Of a stretch of 7,388 nt of DNA, positions 1 to 6,365 are shown one piece after another (position 1 is the first letter of the stretch; each line of letters begins with the position of its first letter). Source of the stretch: Oscillospiraceae bacterium (GTDB lineage Bacteria > Bacillota_A > Clostridia > Oscillospirales > Oscillospiraceae); NCBI GenBank assembly GCA_017408725.1, contig JAFQUA010000048.1, forward strand, positions 1 through 7,388. Reading direction: 5' to 3'. The notes under the pieces are model-generated. The model was not told the DNA's origin, did not search any database, and worked only from the letters and a program-made list of their open reading frames with translations. The translations under genes and the position numbers were made by a program.

Positions 1-1588
1 CACCCTCTGCACTTTTCCCTGCATAGATGAGCACATGATTGACAGGAACCGTACCCGGGGCTGCCATGAATCCCAGGTCACCGGGAAGCAATTCCGCTTC
101 AGTAATGGCATAGGTGTTATCCCATTGGTTCCACGTTCCGGCATATAAACTGGTTCCCAGTGCTGTCTTGTACACCCAGTCTGTAAAGCCGCTGCAATCC
201 AAACCATACGGACGAATCGTTCCGGTACTGCTGGATCCTTCCGAAGTTACCAGTCTTGGAGTATTCCATGCATCGTTCCAACCGGGTGCGCTTTTTCCGC
301 CCCAGAAGTACGGGACCTTTCCCACAAGGGAAAGCGCGGTGGTGAGGATGTGCTTTCTTGTGGCACTGCAGTCCTGCAGGGCAACGAAAGCGATCAGCTC
401 GGCATCAGTCAACGGAACCATCTGGCCGTTGCCCAAGGTGCCGTACAGCGTCATCTTCAGCGCATTGGCCATGTTCTGAATGGCTTCTCCGTAGGTCACA
501 TCAAACTGGTTGTACTGTGCCGAAGTGTCGATTCCAAAGGCGCTGGTAATGACGGTGTTGTCAAAGGGATGAATGGTGCATTCTGCATATTTTATAATCT
601 CCGTAGTGGGAGACAAGGTTTCCTCGCCACTGTCTGCGTAATAGGTAGCTGACCGTGTTCCGGTGATTTTGCCGCCGCTGTAAACGGGCAGCGAGACCGT
701 CACCTCTCTGTAAGCCGTAACGGTTATATCCGTATCGCTGGTTTTCTGCTCATCCGGCAGGTAATAGGTTCTCTTTGCTGTTTCATAGCGATATTGAGGA
801 ATCCCGTTGATGGTGCCGGTCTGCACCTGATTGGTGACCACGGTAAGCTCCACCGCCTTATAGGTCGAATAGGTGACAGGAACCAGCCGCTCCATTTCTT
901 TTTCTTCATAGGTCACCGGGAACATACTCCCGGCAACGCCGTTCAGTTTGCTGATCATATCGTCCTTGCTGGTCCCCTGCTGTTCCATGGATGCCGAATA
1001 GGCCGCAAGAATATAGCAGGTATCATACCCGGCCGAGGACTGTGCATAGTTGATCAGAGCATCCATTGACAGGTCGTAGTCATACCCGCCGCCCTCGATG
1101 ATTTGTTCCACCTTCGCAAGAGACATATCGTATCCGCTGTCAACCACACCGGATACGGCATCCGCCATATCAGCATAGGCTCCGGTGAGCGTCGCGCCTT
1201 CCACCGGCTGTGTTCCGCTGATACCGAAGATACTGTCAGAAACAATAGATGGCAGTGATACAATCAACACAATGAAAAACAGCAAACCAAGACAGATGCA
1301 GATCAGAATCTTGAAAAGCGTATGCCGCATTGCCCAGGCAGCTGCGAGGATCGCACCCCATGGGCCGCCGGCCGCAGTTCCCGATGCGATCTCGGCAACT
1401 GCCTTACCACCTTCCACGCCTGCTTTCACCGTTGCGGCAGCCGCATTCGCGGTGGCTTCTGCGCCTTTGGCAGCAGCTTGCTTGGCAACGTTTTGGCCAG
1501 CCTGCTTTGCAGCTTTTGCTATTTGCTGCGCTGCTTGACCGTAATTATCCGCGCCATCGCCCATCTGCTGCTTTTGCGGCTCAGCCAT
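1..1588 (-). CDS. Membrane-anchored NlpC/P60 peptidoglycan hydrolase of the conjugation apparatus (3' end beyond window)
   Basis: Likely opens the peptidoglycan so that the mating channel can assemble, the VirB1/CwlT-like role in Gram-positive conjugation. The frame is open from the ATG at 1588 to the window edge (529 codons, no stop). The ATG follows a consensus AAGGAGGT. Residues 1-90 are rich in Ala, Lys, Gln and Gly and probably cytoplasmic. One hydrophobic segment lies at about 92-113 (LFKILICICLGLLFFIVLIV), giving a type II membrane topology. About 115-340 is a polar, probably beta-rich extracellular stretch that I do not recognise. From about 395 the NlpC/P60 domain is clear: the catalytic Cys465 is in GLDCSGF and the His518 in VNHVLIYAG. 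The third catalytic residue would lie beyond the window. No lysozyme-like domain is visible before it, unlike CwlT. It is last of three transfer genes, behind a hairpin that may limit its transcription. The NlpC/P60 assignment is firm; the transfer role rests on neighbours. Confidence 0.9.
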   Translation of the reverse strand, partial: MAEPQKQQMGDGADNYGQAAQQIAKAAKQAGQNVAKQAAAKGAEATANAAAATVKAGVEGGKAVAEIASGTAAGGPWGAILAAAWAMRHTLFKILICICLGLLFFIVLIVSLPSIVSDSIFGISGTQPVEGATLTGAYADMADAVSGVVDSGYDMSLAKVEQIIEGGGYDYDLSMDALINYAQSSAGYDTCYILAAYSASMEQQGTSKDDMISKLNGVAGSMFPVTYEEKEMERLVPVTYSTYKAVELTVVTNQVQTGTINGIPQYRYETAKRTYYLPDEQKTSDTDITVTAYREVTVSLPVYSGGKITGTRSATYYADSGEETLSPTTEIIKYAECTIHPFDNTVITSAFGIDTSAQYNQFDVTYGEAIQNMANALKMTLYGTLGNGQMVPLTDAELIAFVALQDCSATRKHILTTALSLVGKVPYFWGGKSAPGWNDAWNTPRLVTSEGSSSTGTIRPYGLDCSGFTDWVYKTALGTSLYAGTWNQWDNTYAITEAELLPGDLGFMAAPGTVPVNHVLIYAGKSAEG

Positions 1589-1606
1589 AATTTACACCTC
1601 CTTAAA

Positions 1607-1646
1607 CAAAAACAGCCGAACTGGCTTTTTACACCAATCCGGCTGT
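1607..1646 (-). terminator. Terminator-like hairpin between the VirB6-like and NlpC/P60 genes
   Basis: The arms ACAGCCG (1612-1618) and CGGCTGT (1640-1646) pair perfectly over 7 bp, with a few more interrupted pairs inside. On the minus strand the hairpin is followed by TTTTTG. It starts about 10 bases after the VirB6-like stop and ends just before the Shine-Dalgarno of the hydrolase gene. It could be a partial terminator that lowers hydrolase expression, or an mRNA stabiliser. The T-run is short, so termination may be incomplete. Confidence 0.5.
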
Positions 1647-1656
1647 GTATCGTTAC

Positions 1657-3747
1657 TTATCTTTTTCTTTTGGGCGGCTTGATCTCCATCTCGCCGCGGG
1701 GAGTCGGGTCACCGTATCTGGACGGTGTTGTGCGGTATCGGACCGTTTCCACGGATACCGTTTTTACGTTTTCGCCGTCATAGACAGGTTTTCCGTTCTC
1801 ATATACAGGACGGCGTTCCACAGCAGGATCGCCATGGATTGCATACCACTGGCTGCCTCTGGCATCCTCGTAGACCTGATAATCTCCGCGGGGCGGCGAA
1901 TACCTTGCGGTATCGTAGAACATGGTGCCACTGCCATCGCCGTGGCGAACTTCGAAATGTCCGTCCGCTCTCTGCGATCCATCCACAGAGGCAACCGCCG
2001 TTTCATAACCGGGCATAAAGCTTTGGAACTGTGCCTGATTATACTGCAGTGCGGATTCTCCGGGTTCAAAGGCAGGTGCTTCGGCGTTCTGCTGCATTGC
2101 GTACCAGTCAACACCGTTTGCAGACTGGATGACACTGTGCGGTGCATCCGGCTCGTCATAGTAAGCACTGTTGTACCACATGGTATTGCCCGCAGGCGAA
2201 GATGCTTCCATGACGCCCTCGCCCACACTGCGAAGGACGGTTCCTTCCTGTGCGTCCGGGAATGCAGCTGCCACCTGGGCAGCCTCTCCGGGACTTCCGG
2301 TGAAGTTCGGTGCATCGTAAAATGCGCCTGCACCGGCGCCGCTGGCCATCTGATACCACTGGCTGCCATCCGATGCCGTAACAACGGAATGGGGTGCATT
2401 TGGCTTTTCAAACTGCGCAGCGTTGTACATCTCCAGTGCGGTTTCCTTTCCGTCTGCTCCAATGGAGGTGGTACTGATCTGCCCGCCGGTTATCTGTGTG
2501 CCGGACAGCGTCTGGCCGTTCAAATGCGGCATATAATTGCCGAGACTGCGGTCTGCGATCTCTCCACCAATGCTGCCGGATACATTCGGTGTTCTGGAAG
2601 CTACGGAAGAAATGGATTCTCCTGTAAGGGTCGCGCCGTTTCTGGCAGCAATTCCGCCAAAGGCTCGTCCCACAAAACCAACCGTTCCTCCTGCGCCCAT
2701 GCGTACACCTCCATCCACGACTGCATCCCGTACATAGGAATTACCCTTAAACCTGCTTGCAAAGCCCGGCGCAAATCCTGCGGCAGAGCTTCCTGCTGCT
2801 CCGGTAGTGCCTGCGCCTCTGAACACACTTCCTGCGCTCCTGGCTCCACTGCTGACGCCGGTGATCACTCGTGCGGCCATCAGAAGCTCCATACCCATGC
2901 TGGAACCGGTCTGCGCCACGTTGAGGCCCATTGCGGCAAGATAGCTGTCAAATTTCTGTGCAGTCTTCAGAAAAGCCAATGCACAGAACAGCCACAGGAA
3001 CACGCTGCCCTGTCCTGTGGAAAGGGCGCCTCCATTGCCGATGTACTGTCCCACAGAGGAGTTAAAGCCACGAAGGAACCATACATTCATCACCAAGAGC
3101 AATAGCTGTGAGCCAACCATACGGCACCAGCTTTTGAATACCGGGTTGGTTGCCTTGGATCCGCCCATACAAAACGCAAGGGGCGAAGTATAGCAAAGGA
3201 CGCCAACAACGATGTAGCGCTCCACGGTTTCAAGAAGCAGCTTGAAATAGTTCCACCCCAGTGCGATTTCAAGGATGATGAGAAGCAATAGTCCCACACC
3301 GGATATGACTGAGATGATTGTAACAAGTCCGTTTGTCAGTGCTGCTTCAATCCCTGCAAAGGTAAAATCTTCTGCGGACATCGTGATGTCCATAAGGGCA
3401 GTGTACGGTGCTCTTGCAATATCCAGCGTCAGCATGAATATGGGTTTTGCATATCCGATGAGCAGCGCAAACAAAGCACTTCTGGCAATTAGCGACCACG
3501 GGTTTTCCGCCTCTGTGATAGGTCCGCCGTATACACGAAACAACTGCCAAACAGTGATGAGGAACAGCAATGCCCACGCTGTGTACTGCATAACATCAAA
3601 GGCCTTTCCAACAAACGGAAAGTATTCCTCCATGGCGGTCATATCTGTTCCGAGCGCATTGAGGAACAAGCCTGAGACGGCATCCATCAGCGTAGTTACG
3701 GTACTGCTGATCCATGTAATAATGCCTTCAAAGATCCAGTCAAGCAA
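1657..3747 (-). CDS. VirB6/TrbL-like conjugal transfer inner-membrane channel protein with long repeat-bearing tail
   Basis: Likely the polytopic membrane core of a Gram-positive type IV secretion channel. The 696-residue product has about six hydrophobic segments in its first 265 residues (roughly 54-72, 86-107, 139-162, 176-193, 210-227, 248-262), the usual VirB6/TrbL layout. After these comes a Gly/Ala/Ser-rich linker (about 290-400) and a soluble tail. The tail holds five degenerate units starting near residues 440, 476, 523, 567 and 609, each opening with a Tyr-Asn/Asp motif; three also carry a G-x-x-W-Y motif (464-465, 548-549, 634-635). The C-terminus is basic (PPKRKR). The start is TTG, because GGAGGT lies 8 bases upstream of it; the nearer ATG is out of frame and stops after four codons. 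The gene follows the pilin-like gene by 35 bases. Family assignment rests on topology, length and neighbours; the tail's function is unknown. Confidence 0.82.
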   Translation of the reverse strand: MLDWIFEGIITWISSTVTTLMDAVSGLFLNALGTDMTAMEEYFPFVGKAFDVMQYTAWALLFLITVWQLFRVYGGPITEAENPWSLIARSALFALLIGYAKPIFMLTLDIARAPYTALMDITMSAEDFTFAGIEAALTNGLVTIISVISGVGLLLLIILEIALGWNYFKLLLETVERYIVVGVLCYTSPLAFCMGGSKATNPVFKSWCRMVGSQLLLLVMNVWFLRGFNSSVGQYIGNGGALSTGQGSVFLWLFCALAFLKTAQKFDSYLAAMGLNVAQTGSSMGMELLMAARVITGVSSGARSAGSVFRGAGTTGAAGSSAAGFAPGFASRFKGNSYVRDAVVDGGVRMGAGGTVGFVGRAFGGIAARNGATLTGESISSVASRTPNVSGSIGGEIADRSLGNYMPHLNGQTLSGTQITGGQISTTSIGADGKETALEMYNAAQFEKPNAPHSVVTASDGSQWYQMASGAGAGAFYDAPNFTGSPGEAAQVAAAFPDAQEGTVLRSVGEGVMEASSPAGNTMWYNSAYYDEPDAPHSVIQSANGVDWYAMQQNAEAPAFEPGESALQYNQAQFQSFMPGYETAVASVDGSQRADGHFEVRHGDGSGTMFYDTARYSPPRGDYQVYEDARGSQWYAIHGDPAVERRPVYENGKPVYDGENVKTVSVETVRYRTTPSRYGDPTPRGEMEIKPPKRKR

Positions 3748-3774
3748 GTTTCATCACCTCCAGTCTCGCTTGAC
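3739..3774 (-). promoter_or_regulatory. Inverted repeat enclosing the ribosome binding site of the VirB6-like gene
   Basis: GTCAAGC (3739-3745) and GCTTGAC (3768-3774) are perfectly complementary over 7 bp. In the minus-strand mRNA the GGAGGT sits in the 22-nt loop, and the 3' arm begins at the last base of the TTG start codon. The hairpin could modulate translation initiation. The stem is short, so it may be coincidental. Confidence 0.3.
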
Positions 3775-3782
3775 CGGGAAAG

Positions 3783-4139
3783 TTAACCGGTGTACTGTCC
3801 GCCGGCAATGAGGGGCTGCAAGTATGCAACAATAAAGCCCAGCGAGTTGAGAACGATCCAGGTAACAACGATTCGCTTCAGCCAGCTGGTAGCTTCATCC
3901 ACGGCACGCTGATTACGGGAGATCATTCTGACCACGAGTGCAACAGCCGCAACGGTTACTGCCACGATGGTGGAAATGCCGACCAGCTGACCGTACACGT
4001 CTTTCATGATGGCAGAGAAGCGATCCCAGATTGTATCTGCCATTATGGGCTGCAGGGAGATGATCGCCGAAGATACCATACCGACCACAGACCAGTACGC
4101 CGTCTTGAGCTTATTGCTCTTGCACAATTGTTTGACCAT
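3783..4139 (-). CDS. VirB2/TrbC-like pilin-type conjugal transfer protein
   Basis: The 118-residue product has the architecture of VirB2/TrbC pilin-like subunits. Residues 1-13 are basic, followed by a hydrophobic stretch (about 14-33) ending in PIMAD, which fits a signal peptide cleaved near Ala34. Two further hydrophobic helices lie at about 52-71 (rich in Val, Ala and Ile) and 89-108, separated by a basic loop (RMISRNQRA). Such proteins form the small repeating subunit at the channel or pilus base in the membrane. The ATG is preceded by AAGGAGGT at good spacing. It is first of the three transfer genes, directly upstream of the VirB6-like gene, and its leader carries a promoter candidate, palindrome and terminator. 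No sequence motif is diagnostic, so the call depends on size, topology and gene order. Confidence 0.72.
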   Translation of the reverse strand: MVKQLCKSNKLKTAYWSVVGMVSSAIISLQPIMADTIWDRFSAIMKDVYGQLVGISTIVAVTVAAVALVVRMISRNQRAVDEATSWLKRIVVTWIVLNSLGFIVAYLQPLIAGGQYTG

Positions 4140-4172
4140 GCCAATACCTCCTTACTTCAAAATTTGGGCAAC

Positions 4173-4216
4173 AAAAAAAGCCGCTTTCAAAGCTTTTTGC
4201 AAACTCTGAAAACGGC
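4173..4216 (-). terminator. Intrinsic terminator in the leader of the pilin-like gene
   Basis: A 10-bp stem with one G-U pair joins 4180-4189 and 4207-4216, and the minus-strand 3' side runs into seven T residues (4179-4173). It lies after the ArpU-like gene and only about 34 bases before the pilin-like ATG, yet downstream of the promoter candidate at 4251-4279. It can therefore end read-through from the regulator gene and also attenuate transcripts begun at that promoter. Confidence 0.8.
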
Positions 4217-4229
4217 GTTCCGTTGACCA

Positions 4230-4244
4230 ATCCCAACTTGGGAT
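4230..4244. promoter_or_regulatory. Palindromic operator candidate at the predicted transcription start
   Basis: ATCCCAA-C-TTGGGAT is a perfect 7-bp inverted repeat around a single base. It starts about where transcription would begin from the promoter candidate at 4251-4279, a usual place for a dimeric repressor site. With one central base it is unlikely to be an RNA hairpin. No bound protein is known. Confidence 0.4.
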
Positions 4245-4250
4245 ACTACA

Positions 4251-4279
4251 AGTTTATCATTTGTTTGTGCCACTGTCAT
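4251..4279 (-). promoter_or_regulatory. Candidate sigma-A promoter for the transfer operon
   Basis: Read on the minus strand, ATGACA (4279-4274, five of six matches to TTGACA) is followed after exactly 17 bases by TAAACT (4256-4251, four of six matches to TATAAT). Transcription would start near 4244, about 105 bases before the pilin-like ATG. The -35 box overlaps one unit of the repeat array at 4267-4316. The moderate match to consensus fits a promoter that needs an activator. Confidence 0.45.
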
Positions 4280-4316
4280 TGCCATGGGTGTGCCAATTTC
4301 GTGCCAATTTTGTGCC
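4267..4316. repeat. Five helically phased GTGCC-type direct repeats
   Basis: On the plus strand GTGCC or TTGCC occurs at 4267, 4279, 4290, 4301 and 4312, so the spacing is 12, 11, 11 and 11 bases. Two units continue as GTGCCAATTT. Spacing near one helical turn places all boxes on one face of the DNA, as in iterons or activator arrays. The array overlaps and extends upstream of the -35 box and ends at the stop codon of the ArpU-like gene. Confidence 0.6.
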
Positions 4317-4321
4317 GTCAC

Positions 4322-4948
4322 TTACGCATCCTTTCCGAACAGGGTAAGCAGATCGAGCCAGATATCCAGCTCTGCGGTAGGTGCTCCCCACAGCCGGATG
4401 GAAAGGAAGCTCAGCGCCTGTTCACGAAGTCTGTAAAAATGCCTGCGCGATATGTCCAGACGATAGAGGATATCGTTTTGGTTCAGCTTCTCCGGGATGA
4501 TGTAGGTCAGGTAAATGATCTCATAGAGACGCTCGCCGTTCTCCGGCTTCTTTTTCAGCAGGCTGAGCGCTTCGTTCACTCGGTCGATCAAGATGCGTGA
4601 ACGTCTTACACTCTCCAGCCGCGCCTCCAAACGGCGATTGCCCATCCCAAGCTCGGCATCCACACGGCTTAGGATGGCGTCCAGATTTTGAAGCGGCAGA
4701 TCCAGTTCTCTTGCCACATGGACGGCTTCATTCTCGGCCTGCCAAATGATATGCCGATAGTTTCGAAGCAGCATTTGGGTGTTGTGATAAGCGATCTTTT
4801 TGCGCTCCTGTTCTGTAAAGCGTCGTTTTTCGTCCTCAACCTGAATATCTCCGATGACACCGCGTTTGGTCAGCATGTCGATAAACTGCTCCGCTCTCTC
4901 CAAAATCTGCGCTTCCTGTTGCTCATATAGCGATTTTTGATTCTTCAT
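4322..4948 (-). CDS. ArpU/RinA-like, sigma-region-4-like transcriptional regulator
   Basis: The 208-residue protein probably binds DNA and controls element genes. Residues 1-70 are helical and charged, and include YHNTQMLLRNYR (54-65), a pattern I associate with ArpU/RinA-type phage and mobile-element regulators. A helical middle (about 75-135) is followed by a helix-turn-helix at about 154-186 (NQNDILYRLDISRRHFYRLR), which resembles sigma-70 region 4: a first helix, a turn at Asp-Ile-Ser, then an Arg/His-rich recognition helix. It overlaps the end of the upstream 360-residue gene by 26 bases, so the two are probably co-transcribed. GGAG lies about 10 bases before the ATG, slightly long. Its stop abuts the phased repeats upstream of the transfer promoter candidate, which suggests but does not prove that it acts there. 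The HTH is well supported; the family name is less certain. Confidence 0.65.
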   Translation of the reverse strand: MKNQKSLYEQQEAQILERAEQFIDMLTKRGVIGDIQVEDEKRRFTEQERKKIAYHNTQMLLRNYRHIIWQAENEAVHVARELDLPLQNLDAILSRVDAELGMGNRRLEARLESVRRSRILIDRVNEALSLLKKKPENGERLYEIIYLTYIIPEKLNQNDILYRLDISRRHFYRLREQALSFLSIRLWGAPTAELDIWLDLLTLFGKDA

Positions 4949-6005
4949 ATGTGAATTTCTCCTTTGCGATAATTGTGAGATCCACGGTCAAACACGGTCC
5001 GCGGATGTGAAAACCATCCTGCGTCACAGTTCGGTATATACTCTTACTGCTGCAGTCATAATTACAACTCTTACAATTCCTGCACTGAGAAAGATACGCG
5101 CGATATATAGGGCGCAAAAGTGCAACGCGGTTTTTCTGAGGATCGATCGAATCGATCCGTGCATGGTCCTCAAGAATTCTCTTGCTGAACCAGGCAACCA
5201 TTCTGCTCATATGCTCATGCTCAGAGCCGCACTTGGTCACATTCGCCGCACAAATGCGTATTTCATCCAAAATACGCACGACTTCCTCGCAGGAAGGCAA
5301 TGAAACCTCTGCTCCCGTCGGATACAGACGATTAAAAACAAGGCAGCCATAAGAACCGGGCAGACGGTACAGAGAGAAAACACCCCCATGCTTTTTCATA
5401 AATCTCCATACCTTTGTCTTTTCCCAATTCCATCGCTGTCCCAAAGTTTCCAATGTCAATATGGCTCCGAACTTTCCGAATTGGCAGACCGGCGCCAAAA
5501 ACGAAAACGCATTTCTGGGATCCTCCGATACCGTGTGGCACCAAAGATCCAGCCATGCGTCCGCTTCCTCAAATATGTAGTTGTGTTCAACGAGGCGGTC
5601 TGTGATGTTTCGGGGCATACACAAAAAGCCATACCCATCGGTTGCATACACCGCTCCGTCCATACACTCCTCACCGGAGCATTCCATAACCCAATCTGCT
5701 ATCTGATAGGTCAGTTTCCTTGTCTCTTCATTCAGCTCATATTGAACGTAGCCCAGCTCAGATAGCTTTTCAAGGGTTTCTAAGGCTTTTACGCGGCTTT
5801 TAAGGCCAAGGATACTCTTGAGCCCTACAACGCCTCCAGCCCACATTCCGGGGCTTACAGCGTTCCTGTGGCCGCAATAGGAGGCTTCTCCTTTGCGGAA
5901 TGCAGCGCGTGCTGCAAGGCGAGCCCATGCGCCCATAATGCCTTTGCCTTCCGGCAGATGGGAGCGCATCAACTTCACCCATTTATATTTCAGCAAGCAC
6001 TGCAT
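4923..6005 (-). CDS. Putative DNA-binding protein with two winged-helix-like segments and a C-terminal cysteine cluster
   Basis: I do not recognise a named family for this 360-residue protein. Residues about 60-104 look like a winged helix: SRVKALETLEKLSELGYVQY, then a basic beta-wing ending TRKLTYQI. A second such segment is at about 183-228 (TLETLGQRWNWEKTKVWRFM, then a short strand-turn-strand), a pattern seen in replisome-organiser and Rep-like proteins of phages and plasmids. Near the C-terminus Cys308, Cys311, Cys314 and Cys318 form C-x2-C-x2-C-x3-C, with Cys338 beyond, suggesting a bound metal. It may initiate replication of the excised element or regulate transcription. The ATG follows GGAGGT by 7 bases. 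The gene lies behind the 206-nt structured block and overlaps the ArpU-like gene. Coding status is strong; function is inference. Confidence 0.7.
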   Translation of the reverse strand: MQCLLKYKWVKLMRSHLPEGKGIMGAWARLAARAAFRKGEASYCGHRNAVSPGMWAGGVVGLKSILGLKSRVKALETLEKLSELGYVQYELNEETRKLTYQIADWVMECSGEECMDGAVYATDGYGFLCMPRNITDRLVEHNYIFEEADAWLDLWCHTVSEDPRNAFSFLAPVCQFGKFGAILTLETLGQRWNWEKTKVWRFMKKHGGVFSLYRLPGSYGCLVFNRLYPTGAEVSLPSCEEVVRILDEIRICAANVTKCGSEHEHMSRMVAWFSKRILEDHARIDSIDPQKNRVALLRPIYRAYLSQCRNCKSCNYDCSSKSIYRTVTQDGFHIRGPCLTVDLTIIAKEKFTYEESKIAI

Positions 6006-6038
6006 TCTTTACACCTCCAAACTTTCATTGTTTATAAA

Positions 6039-6244
6039 TCTTTATCCTCTGCCTGCAGCGAACAGGTCCATAGATATCTCATCTCCCCGTCTTCATTGTG
6101 ACCGGGCCGCGAATTACGGAAGTCTCATTATCTCCGAACGGATCATCGCGTTATGCGGTTGCAACCCGCATATTAGTGCTCATGGTTTTGCTCGCCACGC
6201 AATCGGATAGCCGCTCCCCGTTTCGGAACCGTAGAGGATAAAGA
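6039..6244 (-). ncRNA. Candidate structured RNA closed by a perfect 12-bp helix
   Basis: TCTTTATCCTCT (6039-6050) and AGAGGATAAAGA (6233-6244) are exact reverse complements 182 bases apart. Between them are nested complementary pairs that do not cross: 6216-6220 with 6224-6228 (with G-U pairs), 6153-6158 with 6166-6171, 6108-6112 with 6146-6150, 6085-6091 with 6100-6106 (one bulge), and 6052-6055 with 6063-6066. This gives a multibranched fold typical of a cis-regulatory leader or small RNA. No open frame longer than about 16 codons with a usable ribosome binding site is present on the minus strand. It ends 33 bases before the 360-residue gene, so a 5' leader role is likely. I do not recognise a known riboswitch class. 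Strand is assumed from the neighbours. The remaining gap bases (6006-6038 and 6245-6365) hold the ribosome binding site, a hairpin and a terminator. Confidence 0.42.
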
Positions 6245-6263
6245 CTATTCGGTTGTCAAGGTA

Positions 6264-6302
6264 CAGAAGCATCCAAGTGCTTACACTTGGAAAAAGCCTC
6301 TG
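6264..6302. other. 39-nt compound hairpin, possible oriT or RNA element
   Basis: An inner stem TCCAAGTG / CACTTGGA (6272-6279 with 6284-6291, 8 bp, 4-base loop) is extended by an outer stem 6264-6270 with 6296-6302 (7 bp, one G-U pair in the minus-strand RNA), separated by an asymmetric internal loop. It has no T-run on either strand typical of a terminator. It lies just upstream of the structured block on the minus strand, five bases before a TTGACA (6259-6254). Relaxase origins often carry such hairpins, but no relaxase or nic site is visible here. Confidence 0.35.
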
Positions 6303-6328
6303 TATCCCGGCAATCTCGAATGAGCAGT

Positions 6329-6360
6329 AAAAAAATAAGGGCGGCAATTTTGCCGCCCTT
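6329..6360 (-). terminator. Rho-independent terminator after the DUF6462/DUF5348-like gene
   Basis: A perfect 11-bp GC-rich stem (6337-6347 with 6350-6360) with a 2-base centre, of which AAGGGCGGCAA is one arm, is followed on the minus strand by TATTTTTTTA. It begins five bases after the stop codon of the gene at 6366-6851 and ends the small-gene operon. Confidence 0.9.
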
Positions 6361-6365
6361 GGTAA

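Noticed and set aside
1645..3105. 486-codon open frame on the plus strand
   Set aside because: It lies antisense to the VirB6-like gene, lacks a ribosome binding site and recognisable features, and its length is explained by the codon use of the opposite strand.
4285..4310. Sigma-54-like match on the minus strand (TGGCACG-N4-TGGCA against TGGCACG-N4-TTGCA)
   Set aside because: The resemblance arises from the 11-base periodic GGCAC units, each of which gives a similar match with its neighbour. The 17-base-spaced sigma-A candidate nearby explains the position better.
6120..6190. Two consecutive 10-codon frames on the minus strand (MSTNMRVATA and MIRSEIMRLP)
   Set aside because: They have no ribosome binding sites and coincide with the stems of the candidate structured RNA.
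5893..6210. 105-codon plus-strand frame across the start of the 360-residue gene
   Set aside because: It runs antisense over a well-supported gene and through the structured block, with no ribosome binding site or protein-like features.
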